A DNA stretch of 64,000 bases, from contig NZ_CP041165.1 of assembly GCF_014905095.1 (NCBI RefSeq), positions 806,001-870,000 on the forward strand, given 5' to 3'. This DNA is from Sulfurimonas marina (GTDB lineage Bacteria > Campylobacterota > Campylobacteria > Campylobacterales > Sulfurimonadaceae). Made by a program: the position numbers and the translations under genes. Positions within the stretch are counted from its first letter, which is position 1; every line of letters begins with the position of its first letter. Below are positions 30,179 through 39,421 of this stretch, piece after piece. Below the pieces are notes generated by a model, which saw only the letters and a list, made by a program, of their open reading frames with translations, ran no database searches and was not told where the DNA came from.

Positions 30179-32937
30179 TAGGCTACAACCTCGCCACATC
30201 TAGCACAAGTACAGTCCTCTTTTTCAGCCTGGAATTTCCAACATCTTGGACATTTGTGTGCAGTTGCTTTTGCTACTGTGAAAGTATCGTCACCAACTTT
30301 AAATGAACCAAGCTCATCCTCTTCAGGTTTGTCTTCAAAGATGCCGCTTACTACGAACCAGTCTTCAGCATCAACTTCGTTCATATCTAAAACAGTTTTA
30401 GACTCAGTGTAGATGATAAGCTCTAGAGTAGCTTTAATAACTTTCTCTTTTTTCAGTGCATCTACAACCGCTCCGAAACCTTCACGTGCTTTTTCCATAT
30501 AAGCAGCATCAAATGGAGATGCAACCTCAGGTAAAGGCTCGTATGTAAAGTCGAAGATATCTTCTGCATCACCTTTGATGATAGCTGGTGCATTTTCTAT
30601 AATCTCGTCAGCTGTATATGTTAGAATCGGCGCTACTAGAAGCAGCATCGCTTTTGTAATCATAGCCATAGCACTTTGGCTTGCACGACGGCGAGTAGAG
30701 TTTTTATCGTTACAGTAAAGGTTGTCTTTAGTCATATCGATATACATACCGCTTAACTCGTTAACGATAAAGTTATTGAGTGTATTCATACCATTTACGA
30801 AGTTATACTCGCTGAAAAGTTTATGTACCTCGTCAAATGTTTCTTTAGCAGCTGAAAGAACCCATTTGTCTAAATCACCCATTTGCTCTACAGGAACTAG
30901 TGTTTCAAGGTCATTAATGTTAGCAAGCATAATTCTAAACGTATTTCTTAGTTTACGGTAGTTTTCTGCTGTTTGTTTTAAGATCCCTTGAGAGATTTTA
31001 AGATCCCCTTGGTAGTCAGATGATGCTACCCATAGACGAAGGATCTCAGACCCAAACTCTTTGAGAACTTTCTCAGGTGCGATAACATTCCCTTTAGACT
31101 TAGACATCTTCTCACCTTTTTCATCAACCGTGAAACCGTGAGTAAGTACACCTTTATAAGGAGCCGTGTGTTGTACGGCAGTTGATAAAAAAAGTGAAGA
31201 CTGGAACCAACCGCGGTGTTGGTCACTTCCCTCTACGTAAAGATCAGCAGGATACATTCCCGCATCGTAGTTACGAGATTTTAGTACTGAGTACCAAGTT
31301 GAACCAGAGTCAAACCATACATCTAAAATGTCGTTTACTTTTTCTAACTCTTCAGCTTTATAACCGCTTCCTGGGTAAAGAAGTTGCTCGATCGGCATTG
31401 AGTACCAAGCATCAGACCCTTGCATCTCAAAAATCATCGCTACAAAGTTTAGAACTTTTTCATCTAGAAGTACTTCACCAGTTGCTTTTACTCTAAAAAA
31501 TGCAATCGGCACACCCCAGTCACGTTGACGAGAGATACACCAGTCTGGACGGTTCTCAACCATAGAGTTAAGACGTTTTCTACCAGTTTCAGGAATGAAT
31601 TTAGTTTTCTCAACTTCGCTAAGTGCGATATCTCTTAGAGTTCTCTCTTCACCTTCAGGCGTTCCATCAACTGAGATAAACCACTGTTTTGTAGCACGGA
31701 ATATAAGTGGAGTATGACTTCTCCAACAGTGTGGGTATGAGTGAGTAAACTTCGTTACTTTAAGAACTGCATCACCCATAAGCTCGATGATGTCATCGTT
31801 TGCTTTAAAGATGTGACGCCCTAAGAAATCTTCAGCATTAGGAATTAGCTTTTCACGTACGATAGTCTGATCGTAACAACCAGTTTCATCAACAGGCATA
31901 ACTACGTCAAGGTTGTAAACAAGTCCAACACGGTAGTCGTCTTCACCATGTCCAGGAGCCGTGTGTACACAACCCGTACCGTTGTCAACTAAAACGTGCT
32001 CGCCAAGAACGATACGAGAATCTCTGCCATTTAACGGGTTGATAGCTACTAGATTTTCAAATTGCGTAGCATCGAACTCTTGTGCAATTTCTCCGCTAAT
32101 TACTCCGTTTTCAATATTTGCATTGTAAAGCTCTTTAGCAACGATGTGACCGTCAGTTGTAAGTACATACTTCTCATTTGGGTTAAAAGAGATACCTGTA
32201 TTTGCAGGGATCGTCCAAGGAGTTGTCGTCCAGATAACAGGAGCAGCTTTTCCTGTGATTCCAAGTTTTGCTTTAGCATCGTCGTTAAGCTCGAATGCGA
32301 TAAAGATAGAGTGAGACTCTTTGTCTTCATACTCAACTTCCGCTTCAGCAAGTGCAGTTCTCTCAGCCCAAGACCAGTAAACCGGTTTACTACGCTCGAT
32401 TAAAAGACCTTTATTAGCTACTTCACAAAGTGTTCTATAGATGTTTGCTTCAAATTTGTAATCCATAGTTACATAAGGATTGTCCCAATCAGCTAGTATA
32501 CCAAGTTGTTTAAATTCACTACGTTGTACATCTACGAATTTTGCAGCGTGCTCACGGCAAAGTTTACGGATTTCGGCAGTTTCTAACTGTTCTTTTTTCG
32601 CTTTACCGCCAAGTTTTTTCTCAACTTGTTGCTCGATCGGTAGACCATGACAGTCCCAGCCCGGAGTGAAACGAACAGACTTCCCGTTGAAGTAGTTGTG
32701 TTTGATGATGATATCTTTTAAAACTTTATTGAGTGCATGACCGATATGAATATTTCCATTTGCATACGGTGGTCCATCGTGTAATGTAAAGCTCTCTGCG
32801 TCTTTACGATTGATTTTCATTTTGTTGTAAACTTTTTTATCTTCCCAAGCTTTATATCTTAGGGGTTCATTGTTGATTAAGTTACCACGCATTGCAAACG
32901 ACGTTGTCGGTAAAAGTAATGTATCTTTATAATCCAT
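30178..32937 (-). CDS. ileS: Isoleucyl-tRNA synthetase
   Basis: 919 residues. Class I synthetase with the HIGH motif in PPYANGNIHIGHALNK (about residue 60), the editing CP1 domain (TTPWTIPANTG, GTGCVHTAPGHGEDDY), KMSKS in GEKMSKSKGN (about 605), anticodon-binding helices and the C-terminal zinc finger CPRCW ... CTCARCG. Joins Ile to tRNA(Ile) and clears Val-tRNA(Ile). The divergent CinA-like gene is transcribed away from it. Confidence 0.98.
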   Translation of the reverse strand: MDYKDTLLLPTTSFAMRGNLINNEPLRYKAWEDKKVYNKMKINRKDAESFTLHDGPPYANGNIHIGHALNKVLKDIIIKHNYFNGKSVRFTPGWDCHGLPIEQQVEKKLGGKAKKEQLETAEIRKLCREHAAKFVDVQRSEFKQLGILADWDNPYVTMDYKFEANIYRTLCEVANKGLLIERSKPVYWSWAERTALAEAEVEYEDKESHSIFIAFELNDDAKAKLGITGKAAPVIWTTTPWTIPANTGISFNPNEKYVLTTDGHIVAKELYNANIENGVISGEIAQEFDATQFENLVAINPLNGRDSRIVLGEHVLVDNGTGCVHTAPGHGEDDYRVGLVYNLDVVMPVDETGCYDQTIVREKLIPNAEDFLGRHIFKANDDIIELMGDAVLKVTKFTHSYPHCWRSHTPLIFRATKQWFISVDGTPEGEERTLRDIALSEVEKTKFIPETGRKRLNSMVENRPDWCISRQRDWGVPIAFFRVKATGEVLLDEKVLNFVAMIFEMQGSDAWYSMPIEQLLYPGSGYKAEELEKVNDILDVWFDSGSTWYSVLKSRNYDAGMYPADLYVEGSDQHRGWFQSSLFLSTAVQHTAPYKGVLTHGFTVDEKGEKMSKSKGNVIAPEKVLKEFGSEILRLWVASSDYQGDLKISQGILKQTAENYRKLRNTFRIMLANINDLETLVPVEQMGDLDKWVLSAAKETFDEVHKLFSEYNFVNGMNTLNNFIVNELSGMYIDMTKDNLYCNDKNSTRRRASQSAMAMITKAMLLLVAPILTYTADEIIENAPAIIKGDAEDIFDFTYEPLPEVASPFDAAYMEKAREGFGAVVDALKKEKVIKATLELIIYTESKTVLDMNEVDAEDWFVVSGIFEDKPEEDELGSFKVGDDTFTVAKATAHKCPRCWKFQAEKEDCTCARCGEVVA

Positions 32938-32982
32938 ATTTGCCTCAAGTATTTAGATGTTTTTATCTGTATAATTGGGGGG

Positions 32983-32988
32983 ATTATA
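32983..32988 (-). promoter_or_regulatory. TATAAT -10 box for ileS
   Basis: Minus-strand TATAAT about 46 bases upstream of the ileS ATG in the 126-base divergent intergenic gap. No recognisable T-box or attenuator hairpin was seen in the leader. Confidence 0.55.
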
Positions 32989-33019
32989 TCTTTTTTGCGT
33001 TTAAAAGTGTATAAAATGC

Positions 33020-33025
33020 TATAAT
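33020..33025 (+). promoter_or_regulatory. TATAAT -10 box for the CinA-like gene
   Basis: Plus-strand TATAAT, 38 bases upstream of the ATG at 33064 and 31 bases from the oppositely oriented ileS box. The two promoters share one intergenic region. Confidence 0.6.
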
Positions 33026-33063
33026 AAGCCGATTTTTAGTTCATAGTAAAAGGTAAGAGATCG

Positions 33064-34152
33064 ATGAAATTGCACGTGATGTTTATAGGAAGTAAGTTTA
33101 TTTATAATGAACCGTTAAAAGAGTATGTTGTTAGACATATTAAAAAAACATGTGATGAGATTGAACTTATTAGTTACTATAAAGATGGAGAAAATACTCT
33201 ATTTTTGGAGATAGAAAAAGAGCTCAATAGTAACAATAGAACTATTATAGTAACAACAAAACAAAATTTTTCAACGATCGGAAAACTTATCTCTACCGCT
33301 ACGACAGATATACAAGTTTTAAAAGATGGATTTTTAATGCCGCAAAAAGCTTTAGTATATGAAGAGGGGAGTTATCTTATAGAACACGATAAAACTCTTG
33401 TAAATGTACTTCAAGTAGATGAGTCGACAAATATCCCTTCTATACTTATGAAAAGTGAAACAACAAATGCAACTATTCATGTATTTGATGAAGAGAAAGA
33501 TACTTTAATTAATATACTTACTCCAATCGCACAAACATATGAAGTGACGTTTGAAGTTACAACACTTATAGACGGATGGCAAAGGATAGATATCTGTTCA
33601 AAAAGATACGGAGATATCTCTAACTTTATAAGTGCATCGAAAAAACTGCTTTCTAACAATTTAATACCTGCTAGTAACGTACTTGAATACATTATAGAAA
33701 GACTCTCTTCCCTTGGCAAAAAAATCACTTTTGCTGAGAGTTGTACAGGGGGACTGCTTAGCTACTATCTTACAAAAAATAACGGGGCTTCAAAAATATT
33801 AGAAGGGGCATTAATAACATACTCCAATGATCTCAAAGATAACTGGTTAGCTGTTAGTGAAAAAACGCTAGAGGAGTTTGGAGCTGTCAGTTCTGAAGTT
33901 GTACGTGAGATGAGCGAAGGGGCTTTAGCGGTTAGTCATGCAGATTATGCGATCGCAGTCAGCGGTATAGCAGGGGACACTGGTGGAACAGATGAAAAAC
34001 CGGTCGGAACTGTATATATAGGCGTAAGAAGTAAAACTGATCATAATGAAAAGCATTTATACTTTAACGGGGATAGAAATTTTGTCCAAAATCAAAGTGC
34101 ACTATATGCTATAAAAATGCTCTTACTTTTAGATAAAAAAACTTTTTTTTAA
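33064..34152 (+). CDS. CinA-family protein, amidase C-terminal domain
   Basis: 362 residues. The C-terminal half (about residues 205-362) is a clear CinA/PncC domain: ITFAESCTGGLLSYYLTKN, FEGALITYSN-type YSNDLKDNWLAV, EFGAVSSEVVREMSEGA, YAIAVSGIAGDTGGT and KPVGTVYIGV; it deamidates nicotinamide mononucleotide. The N-terminal half aligns in outline with the CinA MoaB-like region (FIGSKFIYN...) but lacks the usual GDE-L- and N--N motifs, so it is a degenerate version. It is transcribed just before the tRNA cluster. Confidence 0.85.
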   Translation: MKLHVMFIGSKFIYNEPLKEYVVRHIKKTCDEIELISYYKDGENTLFLEIEKELNSNNRTIIVTTKQNFSTIGKLISTATTDIQVLKDGFLMPQKALVYEEGSYLIEHDKTLVNVLQVDESTNIPSILMKSETTNATIHVFDEEKDTLINILTPIAQTYEVTFEVTTLIDGWQRIDICSKRYGDISNFISASKKLLSNNLIPASNVLEYIIERLSSLGKKITFAESCTGGLLSYYLTKNNGASKILEGALITYSNDLKDNWLAVSEKTLEEFGAVSSEVVREMSEGALAVSHADYAIAVSGIAGDTGGTDEKPVGTVYIGVRSKTDHNEKHLYFNGDRNFVQNQSALYAIKMLLLLDKKTFF

Positions 34153-34179
34153 AAAATTTCAATTTTTTTCAAAAAACCC

Positions 34180-34208
34180 TTGACATTGGATTTTAATTTG
34201 TCTATAAT
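34180..34208 (+). promoter_or_regulatory. Consensus sigma-70 promoter of the tRNA cluster
   Basis: TTGACA (34180-34185), 17-base spacer, TATAAT (34203-34208): a textbook consensus, rare in this window where other promoters have no -35. It lies 42 bases upstream of tRNA-Lys and probably drives all six tRNA genes. Confidence 0.85.
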
Positions 34209-34249
34209 TCCAGCCTCTTAAACGAAAGAGTAACAAAAAACAAGAAAAT

Positions 34250-34325
34250 GTCTCGTTAGCTCAGCTGGTAGAGCACGTCACTTTTAATGATGTGGCCGAT
34301 GGTTCGAATCCATCACGGGACACCA
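34250..34325 (+). tRNA. tRNA-Lys (TTT)
   Basis: 76 bases including encoded CCA. Acceptor GTCTCGT pairs with ACGGGAC; D arm GCTC/GAGC; anticodon stem CGTCA/TGATG with loop CTTTTAA, anticodon TTT; T arm GATGG/CCATC around TTCGAAT. First gene of the cluster. Confidence 0.97.
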
Positions 34326-34339
34326 TTTTTAAACTAAAT

Positions 34340-34416
34340 GCGGTGGTAGTTCAGTTGGTTAGAATACCTGCCTGTCACGCAGGGGGTCGCGAGTTCGAGT
34401 CTCGTCCACCGCGCCA
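34340..34416 (+). tRNA. tRNA-Asp (GTC), copy 1
   Basis: 77 bases with encoded CCA. Acceptor GCGGTGG/CCACCGC, anticodon stem CCTGC/GCAGG, loop CTGTCAC with anticodon GTC. Identical over its full length to the copy at 34730. Confidence 0.97.
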
Positions 34417-34429
34417 TTTAGTATAAAAT

Positions 34430-34505
34430 GGGCGCTTAGCTCAGTTGGTAGAGCGCTACCCTTACAAGGTAGATGTCACTGGTTCGAGTCCAGTAGTGCC
34501 CACCA
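34430..34505 (+). tRNA. tRNA-Val (TAC), copy 1
   Basis: 76 bases with encoded CCA. Acceptor GGGCGCT pairs with AGTGCCC, allowing one G-T pair; anticodon stem CTACC/GGTAG with loop CTTACAA, anticodon TAC. Identical to the copy at 34639. Confidence 0.97.
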
Positions 34506-34533
34506 TTAACAATAACCCTTTGTTGACATAAGT

Positions 34534-34609
34534 GACCCTTTCGTCTAGTGGCCAAGGACACTATCACTTCATGGTAGTAACAGAGGTTCAAATCCTTTAG
34601 GGGTCGCCA
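34534..34609 (+). tRNA. tRNA-Glu (TTC)
   Basis: 76 bases with encoded CCA. Acceptor GACCCTT/AGGGGTC with one G-T pair, anticodon stem CTATC/GGTAG, loop ACTTCAT with anticodon TTC. Single copy, separating the two Val genes. Confidence 0.96.
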
Positions 34610-34638
34610 ATTTTGGTGTTTTCATTTTCCCATTCTAT

Positions 34639-34714
34639 GGGCGCTTAGCTCAGTTGGTAGAGCGCTACCCTTACAAGGTAGATGTCACTGGTTCGAGTCC
34701 AGTAGTGCCCACCA
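34639..34714 (+). tRNA. tRNA-Val (TAC), copy 2
   Basis: Base-for-base copy of the gene at 34430, with encoded CCA. Together with the adjoining Asp copy it makes the second half of an inverted-order duplication (Asp-Val then Val-Asp). Confidence 0.97.
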
Positions 34715-34729
34715 TTTCTTTTTACATGC

Positions 34730-34806
34730 GCGGTGGTAGTTCAGTTGGTTAGAATACCTGCCTGTCACGCAGGGGGTCGCGAGTTCGAGTCTCGTCCACC
34801 GCGCCA
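34730..34806 (+). tRNA. tRNA-Asp (GTC), copy 2
   Basis: Base-for-base copy of the gene at 34340, with encoded CCA. Last gene of the cluster, followed by a T-rich stretch and the chemoreceptor promoter. Confidence 0.97.
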
Positions 34807-34842
34807 TCCTTATTTTTAATAATCTTTTAAATAACATTGCTT

Positions 34843-34848
34843 TATAAT
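34843..34848 (+). promoter_or_regulatory. TATAAT -10 box for the chemoreceptor gene
   Basis: TATAAT 46 bases upstream of the ATG at 34895, after the last tRNA. I saw no sigma-28 or sigma-54 flagellar promoter here. Confidence 0.5.
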
Positions 34849-34894
34849 AACAACCTTTCTACTCACATTAACTAACATATTAAGGAAAAATCTG

Positions 34895-36763
34895 ATGTTA
34901 TTTTTCAATACTTTCAAGTCCAGACTTATTTTAATGGCTGGAATTTCAATAGTCTCTTTTCTCATATTAGGCTTGTTTTTTTCTTACTCATCATCACAAG
35001 CACAAGAGTTGGCTGAGCTTAAATATGAAGTAACAAACATTGACAATTCTATATTACAATTACGTCGTAACGAAAAAGACTTTTTAAGTCGTATTGACTT
35101 GAAGTATCAGGAAAAATATCAAAACAACTATAAAAAGCTAGAAACACAACTTGATAGAGTTACTACAAAACTAGAAGATTTCGGAATCGATCTGACAAAA
35201 GTGCAAAATCTGCGCACTATACTTGAAAAATATTCAAAAGATTTTAATACTATCGTGGAGATACAGAAAAACATAGGTTTAAACCCAAAAGATGGACTCT
35301 ACGGTTCACTTAGAGACAGTGTCCACAATCTAGAAGCTTTACTTAAAAAAGATAACAACTATAAACTAAGTACAGATATGTTGATGCTTCGCCGCGGGGA
35401 AAAAGATTTTATGTTACGTAAAGATCTAAAGTATGTTGGAAAATTTGATGCTTCGCTAAAAACTATTGTTACACATCTTCAAGATGAAAAGCTTTCAGAC
35501 AAAGCACTTGCAAAGAAATTCCTGGAAAATTACAAAAAAGATTTTTATAACCTTGTCGAAGGTTACAAGATGATAGGACTTTCTTCTAAAGAGGGCGCTT
35601 TAGGAGAGATGAGAGATACAATTCATAAAACAGATCAATCTTTAAAAGAGGTGTTAGAGAGTGTAGATAGTGTAATCTTGAAAAAAGAATCACAAGTGAG
35701 ATTTTTATATATAACTATATTTGTTGTGCTCTTATCGATCGTAAGTGTGCTTACATATGTCGTTACAACTACGATCAATAGAAAAATAACAAACATATCT
35801 CACTCAATTCACGATATTACAAACAGAAAAGATCTCTCTAAACATCTTGCAATTGAAGGTAAAGATGAATTGTCACAACTTGCAAAAGATTTGAACTATA
35901 TGTTTCATGAGTTACAAACAGTGATCAATGATGCTAAATCAAACTCTTTAGAAAACTCATCTATCTCTCATGAACTCTCAACTACATCCCTACAGGTAGG
36001 AAAAAATGTTGAAGAGTCTGTTACAATTATTGATAGTGCTACACAACAAACATCTGAGATTATTAATACAATTATGGTTGCAATTGATGATGCAAAAAAA
36101 TCGAAAGAGGAGATTCAAGAGGCTAACGGCATGCTTGATGAAGCTCAAAGTGAAATTGTGAACCTGACAAATAGTGTTCATAGCAGTGCAGAACTTGAAA
36201 CGGAACTTGCTCAAACTATAGAGACACTTTCAACAGATATGGACCAAGTGAAAAACGTTTTAGAGGTTATTTCAGATATTGCTGATCAGACAAACTTATT
36301 GGCACTTAATGCTGCTATCGAAGCTGCACGTGCAGGTGAACATGGACGCGGATTTGCGGTAGTTGCCGATGAGGTAAGAAAACTGGCAGAACGTACGCAA
36401 AAGACTCTAATGGAGATCGATAGTACAATCAATATGATTGTTCAAGCTACAGGTTCAGCAAGTGAACAGATGAACAACAATTCAGAGCACATAAAAGAGC
36501 TTGCAGAGATCTCTACAAATGTTAAAAATAAAATAGAATTGACAAACGGTATTGTTTCGCAAGCGGCGAATGTTAGTGATAAAACAGTTACAGAATTTGA
36601 AAGTACCGGTAAAAATATTGATAAAATTGCTACTATTATTTCTCAGATAAACAGTATCTCAACACAAAATGCACGAAGTGTAGAAGAGATTGCAAGTGCA
36701 TCGGAACATCTCAATCATATGACGAGTTCACTTACAACTAAACTTGAGCAATTTAAAACGTAA
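34895..36763 (+). CDS. Methyl-accepting chemotaxis protein with HBM-like sensor
   Basis: 622 residues. N-terminal membrane helix (about 11-33), a long helical periplasmic part containing two copies of an LRR-EKDFL-R-DLKY motif ([21 protein letters not shown] and [18 protein letters not shown]), which is the helical bimodular (HBM) type that senses organic acids in McpS. Second membrane helix about 268-290, HAMP domain, then the signalling domain with the hairpin tip [37 protein letters not shown] (shown by its core [15 protein letters not shown]). No CheR-binding pentapeptide at the C-terminus. Confidence 0.93.
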   Translation: MLFFNTFKSRLILMAGISIVSFLILGLFFSYSSSQAQELAELKYEVTNIDNSILQLRRNEKDFLSRIDLKYQEKYQNNYKKLETQLDRVTTKLEDFGIDLTKVQNLRTILEKYSKDFNTIVEIQKNIGLNPKDGLYGSLRDSVHNLEALLKKDNNYKLSTDMLMLRRGEKDFMLRKDLKYVGKFDASLKTIVTHLQDEKLSDKALAKKFLENYKKDFYNLVEGYKMIGLSSKEGALGEMRDTIHKTDQSLKEVLESVDSVILKKESQVRFLYITIFVVLLSIVSVLTYVVTTTINRKITNISHSIHDITNRKDLSKHLAIEGKDELSQLAKDLNYMFHELQTVINDAKSNSLENSSISHELSTTSLQVGKNVEESVTIIDSATQQTSEIINTIMVAIDDAKKSKEEIQEANGMLDEAQSEIVNLTNSVHSSAELETELAQTIETLSTDMDQVKNVLEVISDIADQTNLLALNAAIEAARAGEHGRGFAVVADEVRKLAERTQKTLMEIDSTINMIVQATGSASEQMNNNSEHIKELAEISTNVKNKIELTNGIVSQAANVSDKTVTEFESTGKNIDKIATIISQINSISTQNARSVEEIASASEHLNHMTSSLTTKLEQFKT

Positions 36764-36867
36764 AAATGTACACTGTTTTTATATAATATAAAATAACAGC
36801 CACTTTATCAAAAATTAATTCTATTAAGTGTATTATTAATTAAAATTATATTGTAGGTAGTAAACAT

Positions 36868-39414
36868 ATGAAAATCACAACACTTAAAAATGCTTTCAGA
36901 GTCTCTATTTTTACAATTACAGTCAGTTTATTTATACTGTTTTATTTCTTCTCCTCTTACATATATAAAAATATTACGATTACAGAGATTCAAAAAGTCT
37001 CTGAGTCGTTATCAAAACAGGTTTTCAACTCTATGTACCAAGTTATGAGAAAAGGGTGGAGTAGAGAAGACCTTCAGGTATTTCTAACAGAAACACAAAA
37101 CTCTTTTGAAAACAGTAACTATTCTGTAGAGATCTACAGAGGTGAAAAAGTTGAAGCACTTTTTGGAAGAATTGAACAAGGAGAGATGAACAGTAATGTT
37201 CAAAAAGTCTTTCATACAAAAGAGAAAATCCTGACCACAGAAAATGACGCAACGAAGATCGTTACACCTATTATTGCAAAGCAGGAGTGTATGCAGTGTC
37301 ATATCAATACCCAAGAGGGAGATGTGCTCGGTGTAGTTTCCGTTGAGTATGATTTTTCTGAAATTATTGAAAACAGTAAAAACGAACATCTTTTATTTTT
37401 CATTTTTATTCTGCCTTTGATGTTTATAGTTGTATATATTTTCTCAAAACTGTTTTTAAACAAGATAAATCTCTCGTTAGATGCATTTCAAAAAAAGATA
37501 CACAATATTAACAGTGTTAAAGACTTCAAAAATCTAAGCATTGTAAAAGATAAAAACACTTACAAAGAGTTTGACCAGATACTAGAGGGGTTAAATACGC
37601 TAAGTAAAAAACTCAAAGATATCGCAGTCGATAAAGATATACTTGAGTTTGAGGTAAAACTGCTGGATAAGATGGTAATTACTTCGGATGTTATTAAAGA
37701 CTGGAAAGAGTATATAAAAGACCTGTTACACGAGATAAATATAGTCCTTCCTGTTTATTGTCTAGTCACAATATTTAAAACAGAAGAGGAACAGTATGAG
37801 GTAGAAGTTTTCTGGTACGGTAAGCCGGATAAAAAGCTTATGGAACATCTCAATCATATTGCAAAAGAGATGATTACGGAACATCACCATTTAGATCATA
37901 ACGGTTCGAAGATCAATCATAATTTTAGTGAAGAGAATCTTTGTCTGACGGAACTTGCAATTGAGGATATTGAACATGAAGCAAAATCGTTACTGTTAGA
38001 GACTCCAAAAATTGGCGGGATTGTAGGACTTGGTATACAAGCAAGATTGGAAAAAGATTCTATCCATTCGATCGTAATTGATTCTATACTTACGACATTA
38101 TTGAACTTAGTGGGCTCAATTAAAGCTATCAATAAATATACGGAACATTTAGAGTTCTATGCGACAAGGGATCCTTTAACGGGACTTTTTAGCCAAAGGG
38201 TATTTAGAGACCTTTTAGAGTATGAGGTTAAACGTGCAGCTAGACATAAATATGAGTTTGGTGTACTTGTAATTGACTGTGATAACTTTAAACCAATCAA
38301 CGATACATACGGACATAGTTTCGGTGATGAGTTTTTAAAAGCGTTTGCTGAGCTTCTTGAAGAATCAAAAAGAGATGAAGATATCTTATCTCGATACGGA
38401 GGAGATGAGTTTACTCTAATTTTACCTGAATCGGGAGCTCAAGAGACTTTTACGGTAGCCAATAGAATTTTGGAGAATGTTAATAAGTTTGAGCTTATTG
38501 CACCGGATGGAACACCGACAAGTATGACAGTTTCAATCGGAATCGCTATTTTCCCAGAACACGGAAAACAGCCTAAAGAGCTTTTTGATGTTGCAGATTC
38601 TATGATGTACAAGGCAAAATATGAAGGGAAAAACCTTGTTAAATATCCTACTGAAATAGATATAGAAGAGATAGCTCAAAAAGCCCAGGACCAGTCGATA
38701 GTCGTTTTAGATGCGATAAAGCAGAAGAAAATTATTCCACATTTTCAACCTATAATGGATGTAAAAACAAGTAAGGTTGCGATCAATGAACTCTTAATGA
38801 GAATAGAGGTTGAAGATGAAGTGATCTCGGCTGGTCGTTTTATAGAGACTGCGGAAGCTTTAGGTGTAGTGCATCAAATGGATTATATGGTGATAGAAGC
38901 TGCTTTTGAGAAGATTAAGAAGCTGAACTATCAAGGGCTTTTGTTTATAAATCTGTCTCCAAAAGCATTGATGATTGGGGAGTTTATAAACAAGATTGTG
39001 CTGTTAAGTTCGAAATATGAGATAAAAAGAGAGAACATCGTATTTGAGATTACAGAGAGAGAAACTGTAAAAAGCTTCTCACTACTTGAAAAATTTGTTC
39101 AAAATTTAAAACTGGAAGGGTTTAGTTTTGCAATCGATGATTTCGGTTCGGGCTTTTCATCGTTTCATTATATTAAAAGATTTCCGATTGATTATATAAA
39201 AATTGACGGTGATTTTATAATCAATATTCATCAAGATAAAAAAGATCTTGCATTTGTAAAGTCTATTATCTCACTTGCTAAAGAGCTGGGAGTAAAAACG
39301 GTCGCAGAATATGTTGAGAATGAAGAGATACTGAAGTTTTTACAAGAGATAGATGTTGATTACGGACAAGGATTTTACATAGGAAAGCCATCAGAAAAAC
39401 TACTGACTACTTAG
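36868..39414 (+). CDS. Haem-motif sensor GGDEF-EAL protein
   Basis: 848 residues. N-terminal membrane helix (about 12-31), a periplasmic part with C141-M-Q-C-H145 (a c-type haem-binding motif) ending in VLGVVSVEYDFSEI, resembling the Tll0287/DUF3365-like sensor, and a second membrane helix (174-193). Cytoplasmic: a helical/GAF-like part (260-420), GGDEF domain with RYGGDEF (about 511-517) and EAL domain with ELLMR, ITERET and IDDFGSGFSS. Both c-di-GMP cyclase and phosphodiesterase motifs look intact. Redox or gas sensing feeding c-di-GMP is plausible. Its stop overlaps the convergent corA stop. Confidence 0.9.
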   Translation: MKITTLKNAFRVSIFTITVSLFILFYFFSSYIYKNITITEIQKVSESLSKQVFNSMYQVMRKGWSREDLQVFLTETQNSFENSNYSVEIYRGEKVEALFGRIEQGEMNSNVQKVFHTKEKILTTENDATKIVTPIIAKQECMQCHINTQEGDVLGVVSVEYDFSEIIENSKNEHLLFFIFILPLMFIVVYIFSKLFLNKINLSLDAFQKKIHNINSVKDFKNLSIVKDKNTYKEFDQILEGLNTLSKKLKDIAVDKDILEFEVKLLDKMVITSDVIKDWKEYIKDLLHEINIVLPVYCLVTIFKTEEEQYEVEVFWYGKPDKKLMEHLNHIAKEMITEHHHLDHNGSKINHNFSEENLCLTELAIEDIEHEAKSLLLETPKIGGIVGLGIQARLEKDSIHSIVIDSILTTLLNLVGSIKAINKYTEHLEFYATRDPLTGLFSQRVFRDLLEYEVKRAARHKYEFGVLVIDCDNFKPINDTYGHSFGDEFLKAFAELLEESKRDEDILSRYGGDEFTLILPESGAQETFTVANRILENVNKFELIAPDGTPTSMTVSIGIAIFPEHGKQPKELFDVADSMMYKAKYEGKNLVKYPTEIDIEEIAQKAQDQSIVVLDAIKQKKIIPHFQPIMDVKTSKVAINELLMRIEVEDEVISAGRFIETAEALGVVHQMDYMVIEAAFEKIKKLNYQGLLFINLSPKALMIGEFINKIVLLSSKYEIKRENIVFEITERETVKSFSLLEKFVQNLKLEGFSFAIDDFGSGFSSFHYIKRFPIDYIKIDGDFIINIHQDKKDLAFVKSIISLAKELGVKTVAEYVENEEILKFLQEIDVDYGQGFYIGKPSEKLLTT

Positions 39415-39421
39415 TAGTTTT
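39396..39421. terminator. Bidirectional hairpin between convergent GGDEF-EAL and corA
   Basis: A 9-bp perfect stem, AAAACTACT at 39396-39404 with AGTAGTTTT at 39413-39421, loop of eight bases. It spans the overlapping stop codons of both genes, so each gene carries its terminator in its last codons. T-runs follow on both strands. Confidence 0.7.

Noticed and set aside
31026-32403. Several ORFs inside ileS on both strands
   Set aside because: Shadows of the synthetase, whose full set of motifs occupies this region.
34141-34180. A rho-independent terminator after the CinA-like gene
   Set aside because: T and A runs are present but no stem of more than a few bases can be formed.
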